DNA from: Diaporthe sp. PMI_573
Taxonomy: Eukaryota > Ascomycota > Sordariomycetes > Diaporthales > Diaporthaceae
Direction of reading: 5' to 3'
Assembly: GCA_021399435.1 (NCBI GenBank)
Contig: JAJTUP010000003.1
Span: 1-64,000, forward strand
Length of the DNA: 64,000 nucleotides
The notes below the pieces were generated by a model. That model ran no database searches. It was given only the letters and a program-made list of their open reading frames with translations, and was not told where the DNA came from. Within the stretch, counting starts at the first letter, position 1. Every line of letters begins with the position of its first letter. A program made the position numbers and the translations under genes. Of this stretch, positions 10,752 to 22,200 are shown piece after piece.

Positions 10752-11987
10752 ATGTCCCTCCAGGATTTAGATGCAGGGCATCTCACCCCGCTGAGGCTGG
10801 CTTTGGCCAATATGCTCTCTACACCAGTTGCAGAATTTACTTATGCCCAAATTGTTGATGGAATGCCAGTCAGCAGTGTCTACGCGGAAGACCATTGGTT
10901 TCAAGAAGACTTCCCGGTCATGCAGCATGACGAGCTTTGTCCCGGTGCCCTGGAGAAGACTCGTGCCTTGCGCGCTGACTTCGACGTTCTTTCCTTGAGC
11001 CTTGACCCTCAGGTTAGCATACGTACCGTCTAAATTGTCTCTTGGCGGAAGTTCCATGTTCGGGCTTTGATTGACAAAGAAGGGCAGGCAATACAAGCAT
11101 ACCAAAATACAGTGCCTGGCTCTCTGCCCTGGAAACTTCGCCTGCTGGAGTTGGTTGTCACCGGCTGTCATAATATTGCCAGTTCACTGTATCTTATGGA
11201 CAACGGAACTCATAAACACGCGGAATGGACAACTTGGCGTGAAAAGAAGCTTGCAACCCTCCCGGAGCACTGCAGCAAGCGGGAGCGCAGCAAATGTGGC
11301 CCGCCCACGTTATTCTATGCTAACCAATATATGGATCCGCAGCGGTTTCCTCATGGTTTAGCAGATGTTGCAGGATACTGGGCAGAACTCCGAATTTTTG
11401 GAGGTGTGGTTCTATTCGACCGTGGGCTGAGCGAGGACGAGGTAAGTCCGATTATATAAATATCTATCTACAGAGATTCGAGCGAAGGCTAACCTATTTC
11501 GCAGTGCAACGGAATGTATCTACATAGCTCAAAGCCTGCCACCCTCGCGCCGCCCACTGAAAATCAATTCAAGAGTCTAATAGGCTTCCTCTTGTCACCA
11601 GAGCCGGACTTGGCCTGCAGTCCTCTCCCCATCAGCATCAGCAAGGAAAACAGATGGCGCTGGAACGCCTACGACGCATTGACAGAGCATCACATATTCA
11701 AGAACCCATATGAGATCCCTATAGAGGAGACATTTAGACGTTATGATTGTACATTTCGGCCATCTGATTGGCCAGAAATGGACGACTATGAAGTCGGTTC
11801 GCTTGAGTTGAGAAAGAAGGAAGCTGGCCAACCCTACGACGAGGACTTGCTGAAGACTACGTGGGAGCGGCTGGCTCGAACTATCACGCCCACTTCCAGA
11901 TACTGGAATGAGCTGGAAGGGGAAATCGTCAGGATCCAGCCTGACAGGAAGAAGCAGGGAAGACCGCCATATTTCTTCGATGACTGA
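10752..11987 (+). CDS. Hypothetical protein of a widespread filamentous-fungal family, three exons
   Basis: Exons are 10752-11012, 11052-11441 and 11505-11987; all junctions are phase 0 and the sum is 378 codons (377 residues). The second intron is textbook (GTAAGT...CTAACC...TTTCGCAG). The first is only 39 bp, at the lower limit. The protein begins MSLQDLDAGHLTPLR and contains ELRIFGGVVLFDRGLSEDE, then CNGMYLHSS, and a Pro/Asp-rich C-terminus with WPEMDDYEV. I recall this FGGVVLFDRG...C...LHS pattern from many unannotated Pezizomycotina proteins; it has no assigned function. No signal peptide or membrane segment is present. Confidence 0.7.
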
Positions 11988-12949
11988 GGTGACATGGTTG
12001 AGATTGAGTCTTGGAGCATCAAATTATGTGCAACGGGGAGAGGGGGCAATATTCGTGCAGGGTTAGGAACGGTCATAGATTGCGAACAGCCTGACTACTG
12101 TAAGTGGTGCCATTTTGCTGTTACCCAAATGATGGATTAAGTATGAGATTGTTGTGCAGACGCTTGAGACCCGTTGATGCGGCGGGGTCTAGGCGCCTTA
12201 TTCTTCAGGGGCATAGCTATGGGACGACGCACGGAAAACTCCTCACCACTCTTGGTGTTGTGATGTATGCTCGTACGTGGAGTCCTCACAACGAGCTGTC
12301 AACTCAAGGTAGGAGAAGAATATATACATATGGAAAAACAAGGATTCTAAGTTGACAGAAACACCCTGAATGGAGATCAATCGTGGGTTGGTTGTCTGTT
12401 GTGGGCTGGCATTTGGCCGAAATAAGCTGTGGTCGTTGATGCTCAGACGCTCACACCGACTTGGGAAGCAAGGCGGGGTGCAACCCAGGACGTGCCCAGA
12501 CAATAATTGTTTTGCGTTGTTGGTCCAAGCGTGGAGGGTTCCAAGGTGTATAGTGAGAATCTGACATGATGATACATTTCGTGTACCTTTGTTGCGGCAT
12601 TGTCTCTGCTTGATGTCGGTCGATGTCGGGAGCAAGAGCCGGTCGGAGCTGCGAAAGGCAGAGGCAAGTGGTGGTGGTGCCTGGTAACGGCAGGTGCAAT
12701 AAGTGGGGGCCAGGCCACAATGGTGGGTGGGTCCAACCATTTAGGCTGCCCCACTGGCTGACTCCGATGCATCCATTTCATTCCTTCACTCACCTTACCC
12801 AAACCTTAAGTGAGTTCAGCCTCAACCACAACCCACGCCAGCATTAACGATCAGCCATCATCGCCACTGCGCGTCTATTCTTGAGCCTTTGACCGCGCCT
12901 TGACACTTCTCTTATCGACATCTCCGTACCATAACAACAGCGACGCGTC
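11988..12949. other. Intergenic region upstream of dib1
   Basis: No supported gene; the open frames on both strands lack domains and have no splice support. The final ~150 bp, rich in CAACC/CTCACC pyrimidine stretches, are likely the dib1 promoter and leader. Confidence 0.5.
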
Positions 12950-13381
12950 ATGGGATCCGTGGTCCTACCCCACCTGCCCTCAGGCTGGCACGTCGACCAA
13001 GCAATCCTCTCAGAGGAAGACCGTCTCGTCGTCATCCGCTTCGGACGTGACCATGACTCAGACTGCATGCGGCAAGACGAAGTGCTGTACAAGATAGCCG
13101 ACCGGGTCAAGAACTTCGCCGCCATCTACCTCTGTGACATCGACAAGGTGCCCGACTTCAACACCATGTACGAGCTGTACGACCCCTGCACAATCATGTT
13201 CTTCTTCCGCAACAAGCACATAATGTGCGATTTCGGCACCGGAAACAACAATAAGTTGAACTGGGTGCTGGACGATAAGCAAGAGCTCATCGACATCCTT
13301 GAGACTGTGTTCCGGGGCGCTAAGAAGGGCAGAGGTTTGGTTGTGAGCCCGAAGGATTACAGCACGAGACACCGTTATTGA
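12950..13381 (+). CDS. dib1: U5 snRNP component Dib1/Dim1 (thioredoxin-like 4A)
   Basis: A single-exon gene of 143 residues, close to the usual ~142 residues of the family. It shows the conserved order LPHLPSGWHVDQAILSEEDR, VVIRFGRDHD, YLCDIDKVPDFN, MYELYDPCTIMFFFRNKHIM and GRGLVVSPKDYSTRHRY. Dib1 is a thioredoxin-fold protein of the U4/U6.U5 tri-snRNP, lacks redox activity and must leave before spliceosome activation; it is essential in yeasts. The start at 12950 matches the family N-terminus in place and length. Some residues normally invariant differ slightly (DHDSDC in place of DWDPTC). It is an ordinary core gene beside accessory DNA, which anchors the chromosomal location. Confidence 0.95.
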   Translation: MGSVVLPHLPSGWHVDQAILSEEDRLVVIRFGRDHDSDCMRQDEVLYKIADRVKNFAAIYLCDIDKVPDFNTMYELYDPCTIMFFFRNKHIMCDFGTGNNNKLNWVLDDKQELIDILETVFRGAKKGRGLVVSPKDYSTRHRY

Positions 13382-13816
13382 ACAGTTGGCTCCGCGAATG
13401 GAAGCCTCGCAAATGAATTGGGTTCTATCATGAAGTTGGTACTTGGTCAAACCCAAAGGAGATGTGCAAGCTGGGTCTGAGTGGTGATATGATGATTGGA
13501 AGCATGAGATGAGGGCAAAGAAGATGGTGTTCTTGATACATATAACGCTCTCCATTTCAATGAGAAGCAGCGTTCCGCATGAAATCGAAGTCACGGTTGG
13601 AAGGAGAGCAATTGACAGACACGGCTTAGTTGGAGCCGGGGAAAGAGGGTGGGGTGCTGGTAGATGTCCCACAACGATGAACCTTTGTTACACGGGAGCA
13701 AGATCAGAGCTGCCCGTAGTAGTGGCAACTTATGCAGTTTGGAACCTAAACAAGGAGTCCCGACGCCACCCGTGCAAATATTTTGCTGGTAAGCTTTTGA
13801 AGCGACGGCCTACATA

Positions 13817-14631
13817 CCATACCGTGCTTGGGTGGGCTGCAGAGAGGGTCACTATGGCCTCCCCTCTGTTAATTGGTTTTTCTGCGAGTCTGACTAGCAG
13901 CGTTTTCTATGTGTAGAATCTCCTTAGCCTGGAAGCAGTCAAATGGCGATTTGAAAGCCTTTCTAAGGGGAGGGTTGTGAAGGGGGAAAGGGTTGCGGAG
14001 GGGAAAAGGGTCACGGAGTGAAAAAGGGTCACGGAGCTGAAAAATGGACTCGCAGGGTCATTAGTAGGTACTTATTTCTGCTAGCAGCCCCCATATAAAT
14101 TGAGGTACCTCCTCAGGGCAGCTCCTTCCTTCCTTCCATCAACTCCCCACCTACCTTCTCTTCCTCCTAAGGTCAGTCAGAAGCCTCAGCTAGGGGAGAA
14201 TTAATCAGATTATTCAAATTCAATATGAATATTTGATTTGTAGCAGGCCAGAGCACTCAAACCCAAAAGGGAGCATTGTTGGGAGATAAAATGAGGGATT
14301 CTCTTTTGGCCAGCCGCTGTCCTGAAGCAGGAGACTCACAGCTAGTAATTAGGAGGGAATCTGCTCCAGAGGAAGGTACCTCCCAGGATAGGCCATTTTG
14401 AGCCCAAAGGCCATTTTCCCTCAATAACCATTTTAAGCCTTTAAAACCTGTTCTCATTTGCTAGGAATTTATATAGGACTAGCAACTTATAGCAAATTGA
14501 AGGTCTGATGAGGAGGATCTTCATAATGACCATTTTGGGCTAAAAGATTTGGCTTCAAAGTAGAGAAATGAGCCAAAACGTATGGGAGGGCCATAGTGAC
14601 CCTCTCTGCGGCCCACCAAAGCACGGTATGG
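13817..14631. mobile_element. MITE with ~50-bp TIRs and TA target duplication
   Basis: The left end CCATACCGTGCTTGGGTGGG and right end CCCACCAAAGCACGGTATGG are inverted copies that continue through GCAGAGAGGGTCACTATGGCC for about 50 bp with few mismatches. Both ends are flanked by TA (13815-13816 and 14632-14633), the target duplication of Tc1/mariner/pogo-type elements. The 815-bp interior has no transposase. It holds a short tandem repeat (AAGGGTCACGGA units, about 13990-14035) and a TTCC microsatellite near 14130. It is best described as a non-autonomous miniature element. Confidence 0.75.
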
Positions 14632-14919
14632 TAGATATCTTGTTGATGTATTTTGTGTTGTGTGGTGTATTAGCAATCCCCTCGTTATCCTCATCTCTCA
14701 GGATGATGTGATGTTCCGGGGCCTTCAAAAACATCAGTTTAGATATAGCAAATCAAACTCGTAAGGCCACATTCAGGTAAGGCGAACGTGATGTTTAGTC
14801 CACCGCATGCATTATTAAAAACGAAGTTGAGAATTGATATCACTAACTCGCTAAGCGACCAAAATGAGTACGTACACGCCTCAACGTCAAGCTCCAATTA
14901 CAAGGACCTCGGCCATTAT

Positions 14920-16140
14920 TCAATGAGACTTCACCGCCTCACCCAGCTTCACCCTAAAATCCTCAGAAAGGCCGCTGATGTTGTCCCTAAACGCGTCATG
15001 TTTCACGGCCTCCTATACGCCCTAGATCTTCTCCTGAGCTGCGGCGCTTAGTGGGCCCTTGCGGATGGCGGCCACCATGGCCCTAACCTGTGCCAGGCTC
15101 GACGCCCCGATGATGACTGCGTCGCCCTTGCTTGCGTTGAGGATCGAGTTGTGGGCCGTCTAGCGGAAGGCTAGCTCGGCCGCTGAGACGCCCTCGGCCT
15201 TTGCGATCTTGTGCTATGTGTTTAGCGCCTCCATTATGACGCTTCGGTTAATATATAGGTTCTGGTAGAGGCTGCCTATGAAGCTCTTAGGGTCCCACCG
15301 CCCCTTACCATTCTTAAGCTACTTGAGGGTCTTGGCCAGGAAGCCGCCGGCGATTGGGCTGTAGGCGTAGAAGGCGACTAAATTAGGGATTTTATTAATG
15401 ATATTTCACAAAGAAGACATTCCATGCAGACTTGAGATTCAGGGCAAGAACTGGACAGCTTGTGGCAGACGTGTGTGCCATAGTGTCATAAAGTAGTCAT
15501 TCCAAAGTTACTTACTATTGTTCTCGTGGAGAATGGGGAAGAGCTTGGTCTCAGCTAGACGCCCCACTACGTTATAGTTGCCTTGGTACACAGTTAAAGC
15601 TATAAAGCCCTATTCTTTGCAGATCCATAAGACTTCCTTAGTCTGAGCTCCGTTAAAGTTTAAGATACTAAACCTCTAGAAAGCTCCGGATTTATAAAGG
15701 GCATCAATACCCTCCAATGTTTGCTTAAAGTCAATACAAGTGTCGGGGCTATGGAGATAGTAAACATCGACTTATCGAATGTTTAGAATGTTTCCTCCTT
15801 GCTCAAAGTCAAGCCTCATGTGCTTAGCAACGAGTATAAACAAACTTGGGAAATCCCGAGCTTCTTCAGACTCTCCTTGCCGGAAGCGACTATAACATCT
15901 TTTGTTGAGAACTTAGGGCTTATAACTCCTGGGTGTTTTGTATCGATTGTAAATTGGCTCGCCGCCTTTCTTTCCCCAAGGAACTTCTTGGATTCGCCAT
16001 AAAGTGCAGCTATATCTATGGTCTTAATACTAAGCTCCTTAAGGAGGTCTAGATATGGCTGTAGTTCGTCGGTAGAGTTGACCTATAGGGGTGTGAAGAT
16101 CCCGCATCCAAAAACAATGCTAGGTGCCGCCGTGGTTAGT
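14920..16140 (-). pseudogene. Aldo-keto reductase (AKR7, aflatoxin-aldehyde-reductase-like) pseudogene
   Basis: The minus strand reads APSIVFGCGIFTPL, a TAG, VNSTDELQPYLDLLKEL, then KTIDIAALYGESKKFLGER, the AKR active-site region with its Asp and Tyr. VDVYYLHSPDTCIDF, NFNGAQTKEVL and TVYQGNYNVVGRLAETKLF follow. A GTAAGT intron (donor near 15512) joins to VAFYAYSPIAGGFLAKTLK, WDPKSFIGSLYQNLY, and the NADPH-site part DAVIIGASSLAQVRA. Breaks: in-frame TAG codons where Gln is expected, a TAG in the EKI-GV stretch near the C-terminus, a frameshift near 15800-15830, and no ATG at the expected start. Family enzymes reduce aldehydes with NADPH in the cytosol. C-to-T and G-to-A changes fit RIP spreading from nearby repeats. 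Confidence 0.85.
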
Positions 16141-17205
16141 TAGGTAATTAAAAACCAACCTTGCTGCTGGATTTGTTGGATTTGTTGAGTCTGCTGGATG
16201 TAAATCAGAATGGGGTTGGCCTGCGGTAAGTGAGACTGGTGAGGTGAGGGAGACAAACTTTATATTCGGGTGTATCGGGTGTAAGCTCTCCATCTTCGAA
16301 GCTACTGACGACGCCAAATTCGTCTGATTCCACGTGTCTCCATTCACGTTACTGGCCCTAGATGATTCACGCATCATTGCCGCCTGTTTAGAACGTTCCA
16401 TGGCGTGCGCGGGCTGCTCCCGCCTGCGGTCATCTTACCAATCTGCCCGAGGATGACAAATGAGGGCACGGTTGCTCTGAGACGCGCCAAACGTGCTAGG
16501 GCAAGCTCCCTTGAATGACCTTTTACATGTACGGAACTGAACCGCAAGCGGGTCGTGAGCGGATCGAGCGCCCGCTCTAGGCGCGGACCAAGCGGACGCT
16601 CTGACATAAGAACGGAGGTATGTTTGCTTTATCTCCACATGTGATCCCGCGGGATCTTGCTTTGGCAGCGATGGAAAGTCTCCGAAGACAAGGGTCTTCC
16701 ATATATCTGTTTGGGGTAATGCAATGCACTTGTAGTTCTCTTGTGTGTCCCAATCATGGCGCTTCGCAATGATATCTTAAGCATGCAGCCAGTTTGGTGG
16801 GTTTGACCTCCTATCCTCGAGCAGGCATGGTCGGCAGTGATTCCGGCCATTTACGGAAGCACTCTATAGTGTAGGAAAAGGCCAGGGAATGCTAGATCAG
16901 TGAACTCGACAATTGTTATCCAGATTAAAGAGGACTCATGAGCCAGTCGCCTGCCGCTTCTTCAAAATCAAGCATCGACCCAAGCGGAACAACGACTTCA
17001 TTTATACCCTGTCTAATCTAGGAAGTCCATGCCCGAAGAAAACATAACTAAACAGCCCCTCAAATTTCATATATGTTGCTGTCACTGTGAAAGGTTAGCA
17101 TGCGAATATTCAGGGGAGCATGCTCAGACAGCGTTTGAGATGCAGCATTGTCGCAGGTGGAAAAGGTGCCACGACGGCATGGGCACAGGGATGGAGCAAC
17201 GCCAC
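16141..17205. other. Intergenic region between two decayed genes
   Basis: Composition is normal and several open frames occur on both strands, but none shows a recognised domain or splice structure. The part just right of 16140 would have been the promoter of the reductase. Confidence 0.4.
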
Positions 17206-18335
17206 TTACAACTTCTCCGAGAACTTCTCCCTTCCTTCAGCATCCTTGTTTACAAAGATGTTGACACTGCACTGCCCATAAATGAACTCGCTAAAGCTAT
17301 TCTGCCTGATCTCGATCTCCGCGTTGCTCTAGCTGAGCATGTCCGTCCACTTTTCGCCTACATGCATCTCCTCAATATGCATCCTTTTAGAGCCGGCGCC
17401 GGCGTTGAAGAGGACAACGGCGTACCTAAACCGGCAGTCCTAGGTGCTGTAGCGTATAAACCCTAGGCACATTACATAGTCAAAATAGTTGACCTATTGG
17501 CTATAAGCGTAGAGCTTGTAGGTAAGGGTTAGCTTAAAGAGGGCGCCGCTATATAAGGCCGGGAAGGACTGCTTTTCGCCCTTAGGGTTAACGCTATATA
17601 GGTCGCTATACTAGACGTAGGGGTAGCTTATATTGTAGAGGAGGATAAGCAAGTAGGCAAGCAGCTTAAACTAATCTACAATCTAGGCCTTAAAGGCCTA
17701 GTAGGGCTAGGTATTATAGTTTATTATAAGTATTTATAGGTGGGTTTTATTTGGTTAATATGTGCTAGTAATAGAAGAGGTGGAGACAAGATATAATAGG
17801 GTATTTATTATAGTATAAATTGGTATAGTCTTTATAAGTGTGTTATTAAAAACCTTACATATATCTATGCCATTGTTCTAGCTAATCTTGTTAAAGTTGT
17901 AGATTAGTAGGGTATTAAAAAAAGTAAACTTCTTCCCTATACAGTTAAGGTAACTCTTTATATCTTAGAGATTGTCCTTCCAAAATTCGCCAATAATAAA
18001 CTACCCTTTACTATAAGACTTGTTTATATTTATAATAAATTTATATAGAAAGTCCTCACTATAGTGCTTAATGATATTAAAGCGGAATCCCTTAAGAGGG
18101 AGCTAAAAGGCTAGCTATTTTCCCCAATTAAGGACGTTCTTTTAGACTTCTAGATAATTATAATTAAGATCAAAACCTATAATAAAGTTATAGTTGCCCT
18201 TCTCGCTGTTAACATCTCCATTATCGGCCTAGCCCTTAACCTTATTGCCTATATTTTTGTAGATAGCATTCTTTTTATTCTTAGTGTTAAAGTCAATATT
18301 ACTAAAATAGTATTAATAATATCTTACTTTGCTAT
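17206..18335 (-). pseudogene. GH13 alpha-amylase pseudogene, heavily RIP-mutated
   Basis: The minus strand, read with stops ignored, gives FSNIDFNTKN, GNYNFIIGFDLNYNYLEV, VLNWGK, GFRFNIIKHYSEDFLYKF, FIIGEFWKDNL and TFFNTLLIYNF. Further on come DWFK-like and LLAYLLILL segments, GALFKL, and the C-terminal beta domain RYAVVLFNAGAGSKRMHIEE with GEKWTDML. This is the order of fungal GH13 alpha-amylases, which cut alpha-1,4-glucan. The catalytic nucleophile in the GFRFDAIKH motif is now Asn (codon AAT at 18078-18076), a G-to-A change. The acid/base Glu in GEFW survives. Many TAG/TAA stops replace Gln and Trp codons, yet the last ~250 bp (17206-17465) are almost undamaged. The N-terminal part above 18335 is not found. 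Confidence 0.85.
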
Positions 18336-19087
18336 ACTTATTGCACCTCCCTAGAAACATATAGTTAACCTATATTTTAATCTAATATATATTGCTAATA
18401 TTGTTACAAGGTGCAGTATTTTATGTAGCTAGTGCGATAAAATTTTCTTAGCTGTCTGTACTATAAATACCAGACAAGCTTCTGCCCCTCTTAAGAACCG
18501 AAGCAAAAATTCAACTCATCCTTATATTATTATTATTTAATAACCTGTAATATTGTCTAATTAAAACCCAAATACTGCTTTTATTGCCTTTGTAGCCCTT
18601 CCGGCCCTTTTTTATTATCTTTTCTTTCTTTACATTAAAGCCCTCTAGCAGTTTCCTCTCTCTTACTTAGAGGGGCTAGCAAAATGTACACCTATGCTCG
18701 GCTTAGTATTTACATTTTTACTAGTAATCTAGCCTAGGCCGAGCTAACTATATAACCTTTAAAGGCTGAGAAAAAAGCTTATAACTAACAAGTTGGTCTA
18801 AAGCTTGCCTATTCTTTATAATTATAAGCAAAATTATCTTACTGGCGCCTAATTAGAATTATTAAGAAAATGCCTTATTAGAGAAAAAGTTATATAACTA
18901 AATTAATAATAGAGAAAGCATACCTAAAGTATATAGAAAGAATCCCGCTTTTAAACTTACTCTTTTGCTAAGGTTCTAAAGGATACTATCTTAACTAAAC
19001 TTTACGCCTAAAGTATAAATATTAACCATTATGCCGGAAATTATTTTACAGTAATAATTAAAGCCCTAGCAGAGTAATATATTTACT
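18336..19087. other. AT-rich RIP-affected DNA, unidentified
   Basis: A TA-rich tract without a recognisable protein trace on either strand. It separates the amylase relic from the copia LTR and may hold the end of another degraded element. Confidence 0.4.
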
Positions 19088-19295
19088 TGTTGGAATAGTA
19101 CTGAGGCTGATTACATATAGCTATCTTGGCTAGGGATGATGACTAATCTAGCAAGGGAGTATATGTAGACCTAAGAGGTCTGCGTGTAAGCTTCCCTGCT
19201 TGTTTTATAGTTTAGATAGATATTAACAAATTCAGAACTAATTATATAGATATGTATATATGTACATTATGCTATATGGTAAAAGCTATTTAATA
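19088..19295 (+). repeat. Ty1/copia 5' LTR (208 bp)
   Basis: The block starts TGTTGGAATAG and ends TATTTAATA, a C-to-T/G-to-A version of ATTCAACA. It is a 208-bp copy of 26443-26650 in the opposite orientation, with the differences mostly transitions. The copia polyprotein follows on the same strand, so this is the 5' LTR. Confidence 0.8.
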
Positions 19296-22200
19296 CTGAT
19301 TAATAATTGCTTGGTGTAATTATAGATTAGCAAGAGTGAAGAGACAAGTATTGGTATGATTTTATGGTTGTAGCTATAGAATGCTAGACGGGATGTAGAA
19401 GTAACTAGAATTGTATGCTTGTGCTAAGAGCCTAGAGGCTATCTTGACTTCTTTGCTAGTTAGGAAGGAAGAGAATACTTCTGGAAGATGAAATCTTCTT
19501 GAAATTATATGAATTAAGACTGCTATATTGAACGCTAGATGGAATATATCTATAGCTAAGACCTTGTATGACTAGGAAGAAATAGTATGTACTAATGTAT
19601 GATAAAGAGGATATCTTATAAATAACCTAAAAACATTATATAAGATATTATCCTCTAATATACTAGAACTATTAGCTTTGGCTATAGTAATAGGCTTAAG
19701 TAGCTAAAATTAAGTAATGTATGAAGAGATGAGTACAGGAAGTATAATATAGATAAATGTATGGCGAAGTATGATAAATCTAAGATATTGGGACCTAGAT
19801 ATTAATCTAGATGCTTTATTAAATGATATCTAGATTACTATATACTTTATATGGGTTATGATGGATATTATTTATCTAGACCTAAGTAAAGCTAATATAT
19901 TAGGGTCTCTAGTTAATGACTTTAAAGGATAAACTGCTTACTAATTTAATAAAGTAGAATATATATTTAGGAAAGTACTCCTGAATATTATTGAGGTAAG
20001 AGGAATTCTAATATTAAGGGGTTTCTATATTAGTTGGATTCTATAACTTATTGAAGTTGAGAAGGTAGTAGAAAACTACTTACTATAAGTGCTAGAGCTA
20101 GCCTATATATGATAGATAATTAAACTACTACCCCTAAGAGTTTAATTGTATAAGATAACGAGAAACTAACGAGTACCTATAGCTAAGACATAACTTGTAT
20201 GATAAGTATTTCTGGGTATTAAATATATGTAAGAGGTGGGTAACTTTCTATAATAGTATAGTATGGTGCTTATAGTAAATTTAGTTTATATGGATAATGT
20301 ATTGTATGACTTACCTCTAACTTGAATTGTTTATAATGGGTTAATAGAACCTTAGTAAATCTTTATCTTTTAAAAAGGGTGGAGAAGAGACTAGAACTAT
20401 ACTGGTAAGCCTTATGACCTATTGTATAATAAGGTATGGATCTTTATTAGTTATTATAGATAACTGTAAATTACTGAAGACTAATATTATATAGTCTTTC
20501 TAGATATTTTCTTTGGTTGTGTAGAAGACTTCTATATATATTATATTGGACTAGACAAGAGATGGGATGAAGTATATAACCTTATAGATACCTATTTTAA
20601 TATAATAATAAACTATAGCTAATACTGGGTAGACTGGATAACCTTGTTTTTTGTATAGGTGAGAAAAGAAAACCTAGATAAGATTTTGCTAGAAGTCTTA
20701 GAGGTGTTCTTGGATAAGCTATAGCTTGTATAACGAGCTTTAGGAGAAGGATATTAAGGTGAAATTATATTATGTATAATAGTTGTTAGAGCTTGCCGTG
20801 TGGTACTAGAGTTAGAACTGGCCATGATGAACTAGAAGCCTATGTGCGAGGCTTTATTTGTAGATCTTTGCGCAGCTTTGTAAGTAGCTATGGAAAGAAA
20901 TTTTATTTAATAATTTATGTTGTATGAAGAGGCTGGAATTAATTTTGTGGATAGATGGTATAGCTTAAACTTTAAGAATTGCTAGAGAACTTTATATAAC
21001 TACTAATTTATACTATAAACCCTTTTTTGGCTAAATATCTACTAATTTTTATTATAAATTTTCTTTAGGCTAAGACTAATCTAAAGTTAATCTATATAAT
21101 AATCCTTTAAACTATATTGTATAATAGCTAAGGTAATGAAATGCTTTGTATGTAAGAAAGAAGGGTGCTGGTCTATAAACTATATAGATAAGGAAAGGAT
21201 AGATGTATGAAGATAATACCTCTAGGTGTGTGAAGACTTTAAGTAAGAACTTATTTTAGAAGAGGAGAAGTTTGCTACCTATTTGCTTGAGTATGAAGGG
21301 GAGGATTTACTGTATGAAGTGGAAGATTTATTATTTGATCTGTGGGATATAGATGATGAGGCTATTTCCTAATAGAATCTAGTGGATTTTGTATTTAATT
21401 ATTATATAATTGGGGAGGATATTTATATAGCCCTAAAAGTGATTGAAGTAAGTTACTTTGTACTATATGACCTATATAGTATGAAGTATTAGGGAGAGCT
21501 CTGGGATATAGGGGCTGCTAAGTTCTCTATAGTAGGGATGCTATAAGTATTGGCCTATATCTGTAAGAACTTAGGTATAAAGATTAGATGGGGTATAGAT
21601 ATAGCTAAAGTTAAATTTAGTAATAGTAATGCTATCTTAGTGGTTAGTATGATTAAGGTTGTAAACTAGTTAGGAAGTATTATATACTATATCCTAGATA
21701 TATTAATCTCTTTTTTATTTTCCCTGTATAATGTAGATAGGCTGAAAGTATACTTTAATAATCTATTAGATGTTATTATATAAGGGGATATGATAATTCT
21801 GGTAGTTAGGAAATGGGGATATGTATTCTTTAATATAAGCTATATAGAGGCTGGAGTATTCTTTATAGAGCTATAGCTTAGGAGACTCTATAGACGATTT
21901 GGGTACTCTTGTATGGATAGACTATATAAGTTATTGAGGAATGTAGGGTATGATGATGTTAAAGAGGTAATTTTGGAGAAGATTTAAAAGTTCTGCTACT
22001 TTTGCTAACTGTATGATTTATTATTAAGGAGATTTAAGTTCTTAATTAAAGACGAAAGCTACTTTAATTATAAAGTGGTTATTAATGTTGTATACCTAGG
22101 TGAAAGGAATGTACTTTATGTAATTAACTTAGATATAAGCTTTTAAGTAGCTATATTTCTCAGCTTTTTTTTTGTATGAGATATTTAGAATGTATTCTAT

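Noticed and set aside
12104..12847. Several short open frames on both strands
   Set aside because: No domains, overlapping frames, and position just upstream of dib1 suggest non-coding DNA.
15799..16002. Plus-strand open frame in the 16-kb region
   Set aside because: Antisense shadow of the aldo-keto reductase relic.
17029..17466. 145-residue plus-strand open frame with several Cys and His
   Set aside because: It is antisense to the clean 3' end of the alpha-amylase relic, whose minus-strand reading gives the conserved C-terminal beta domain.
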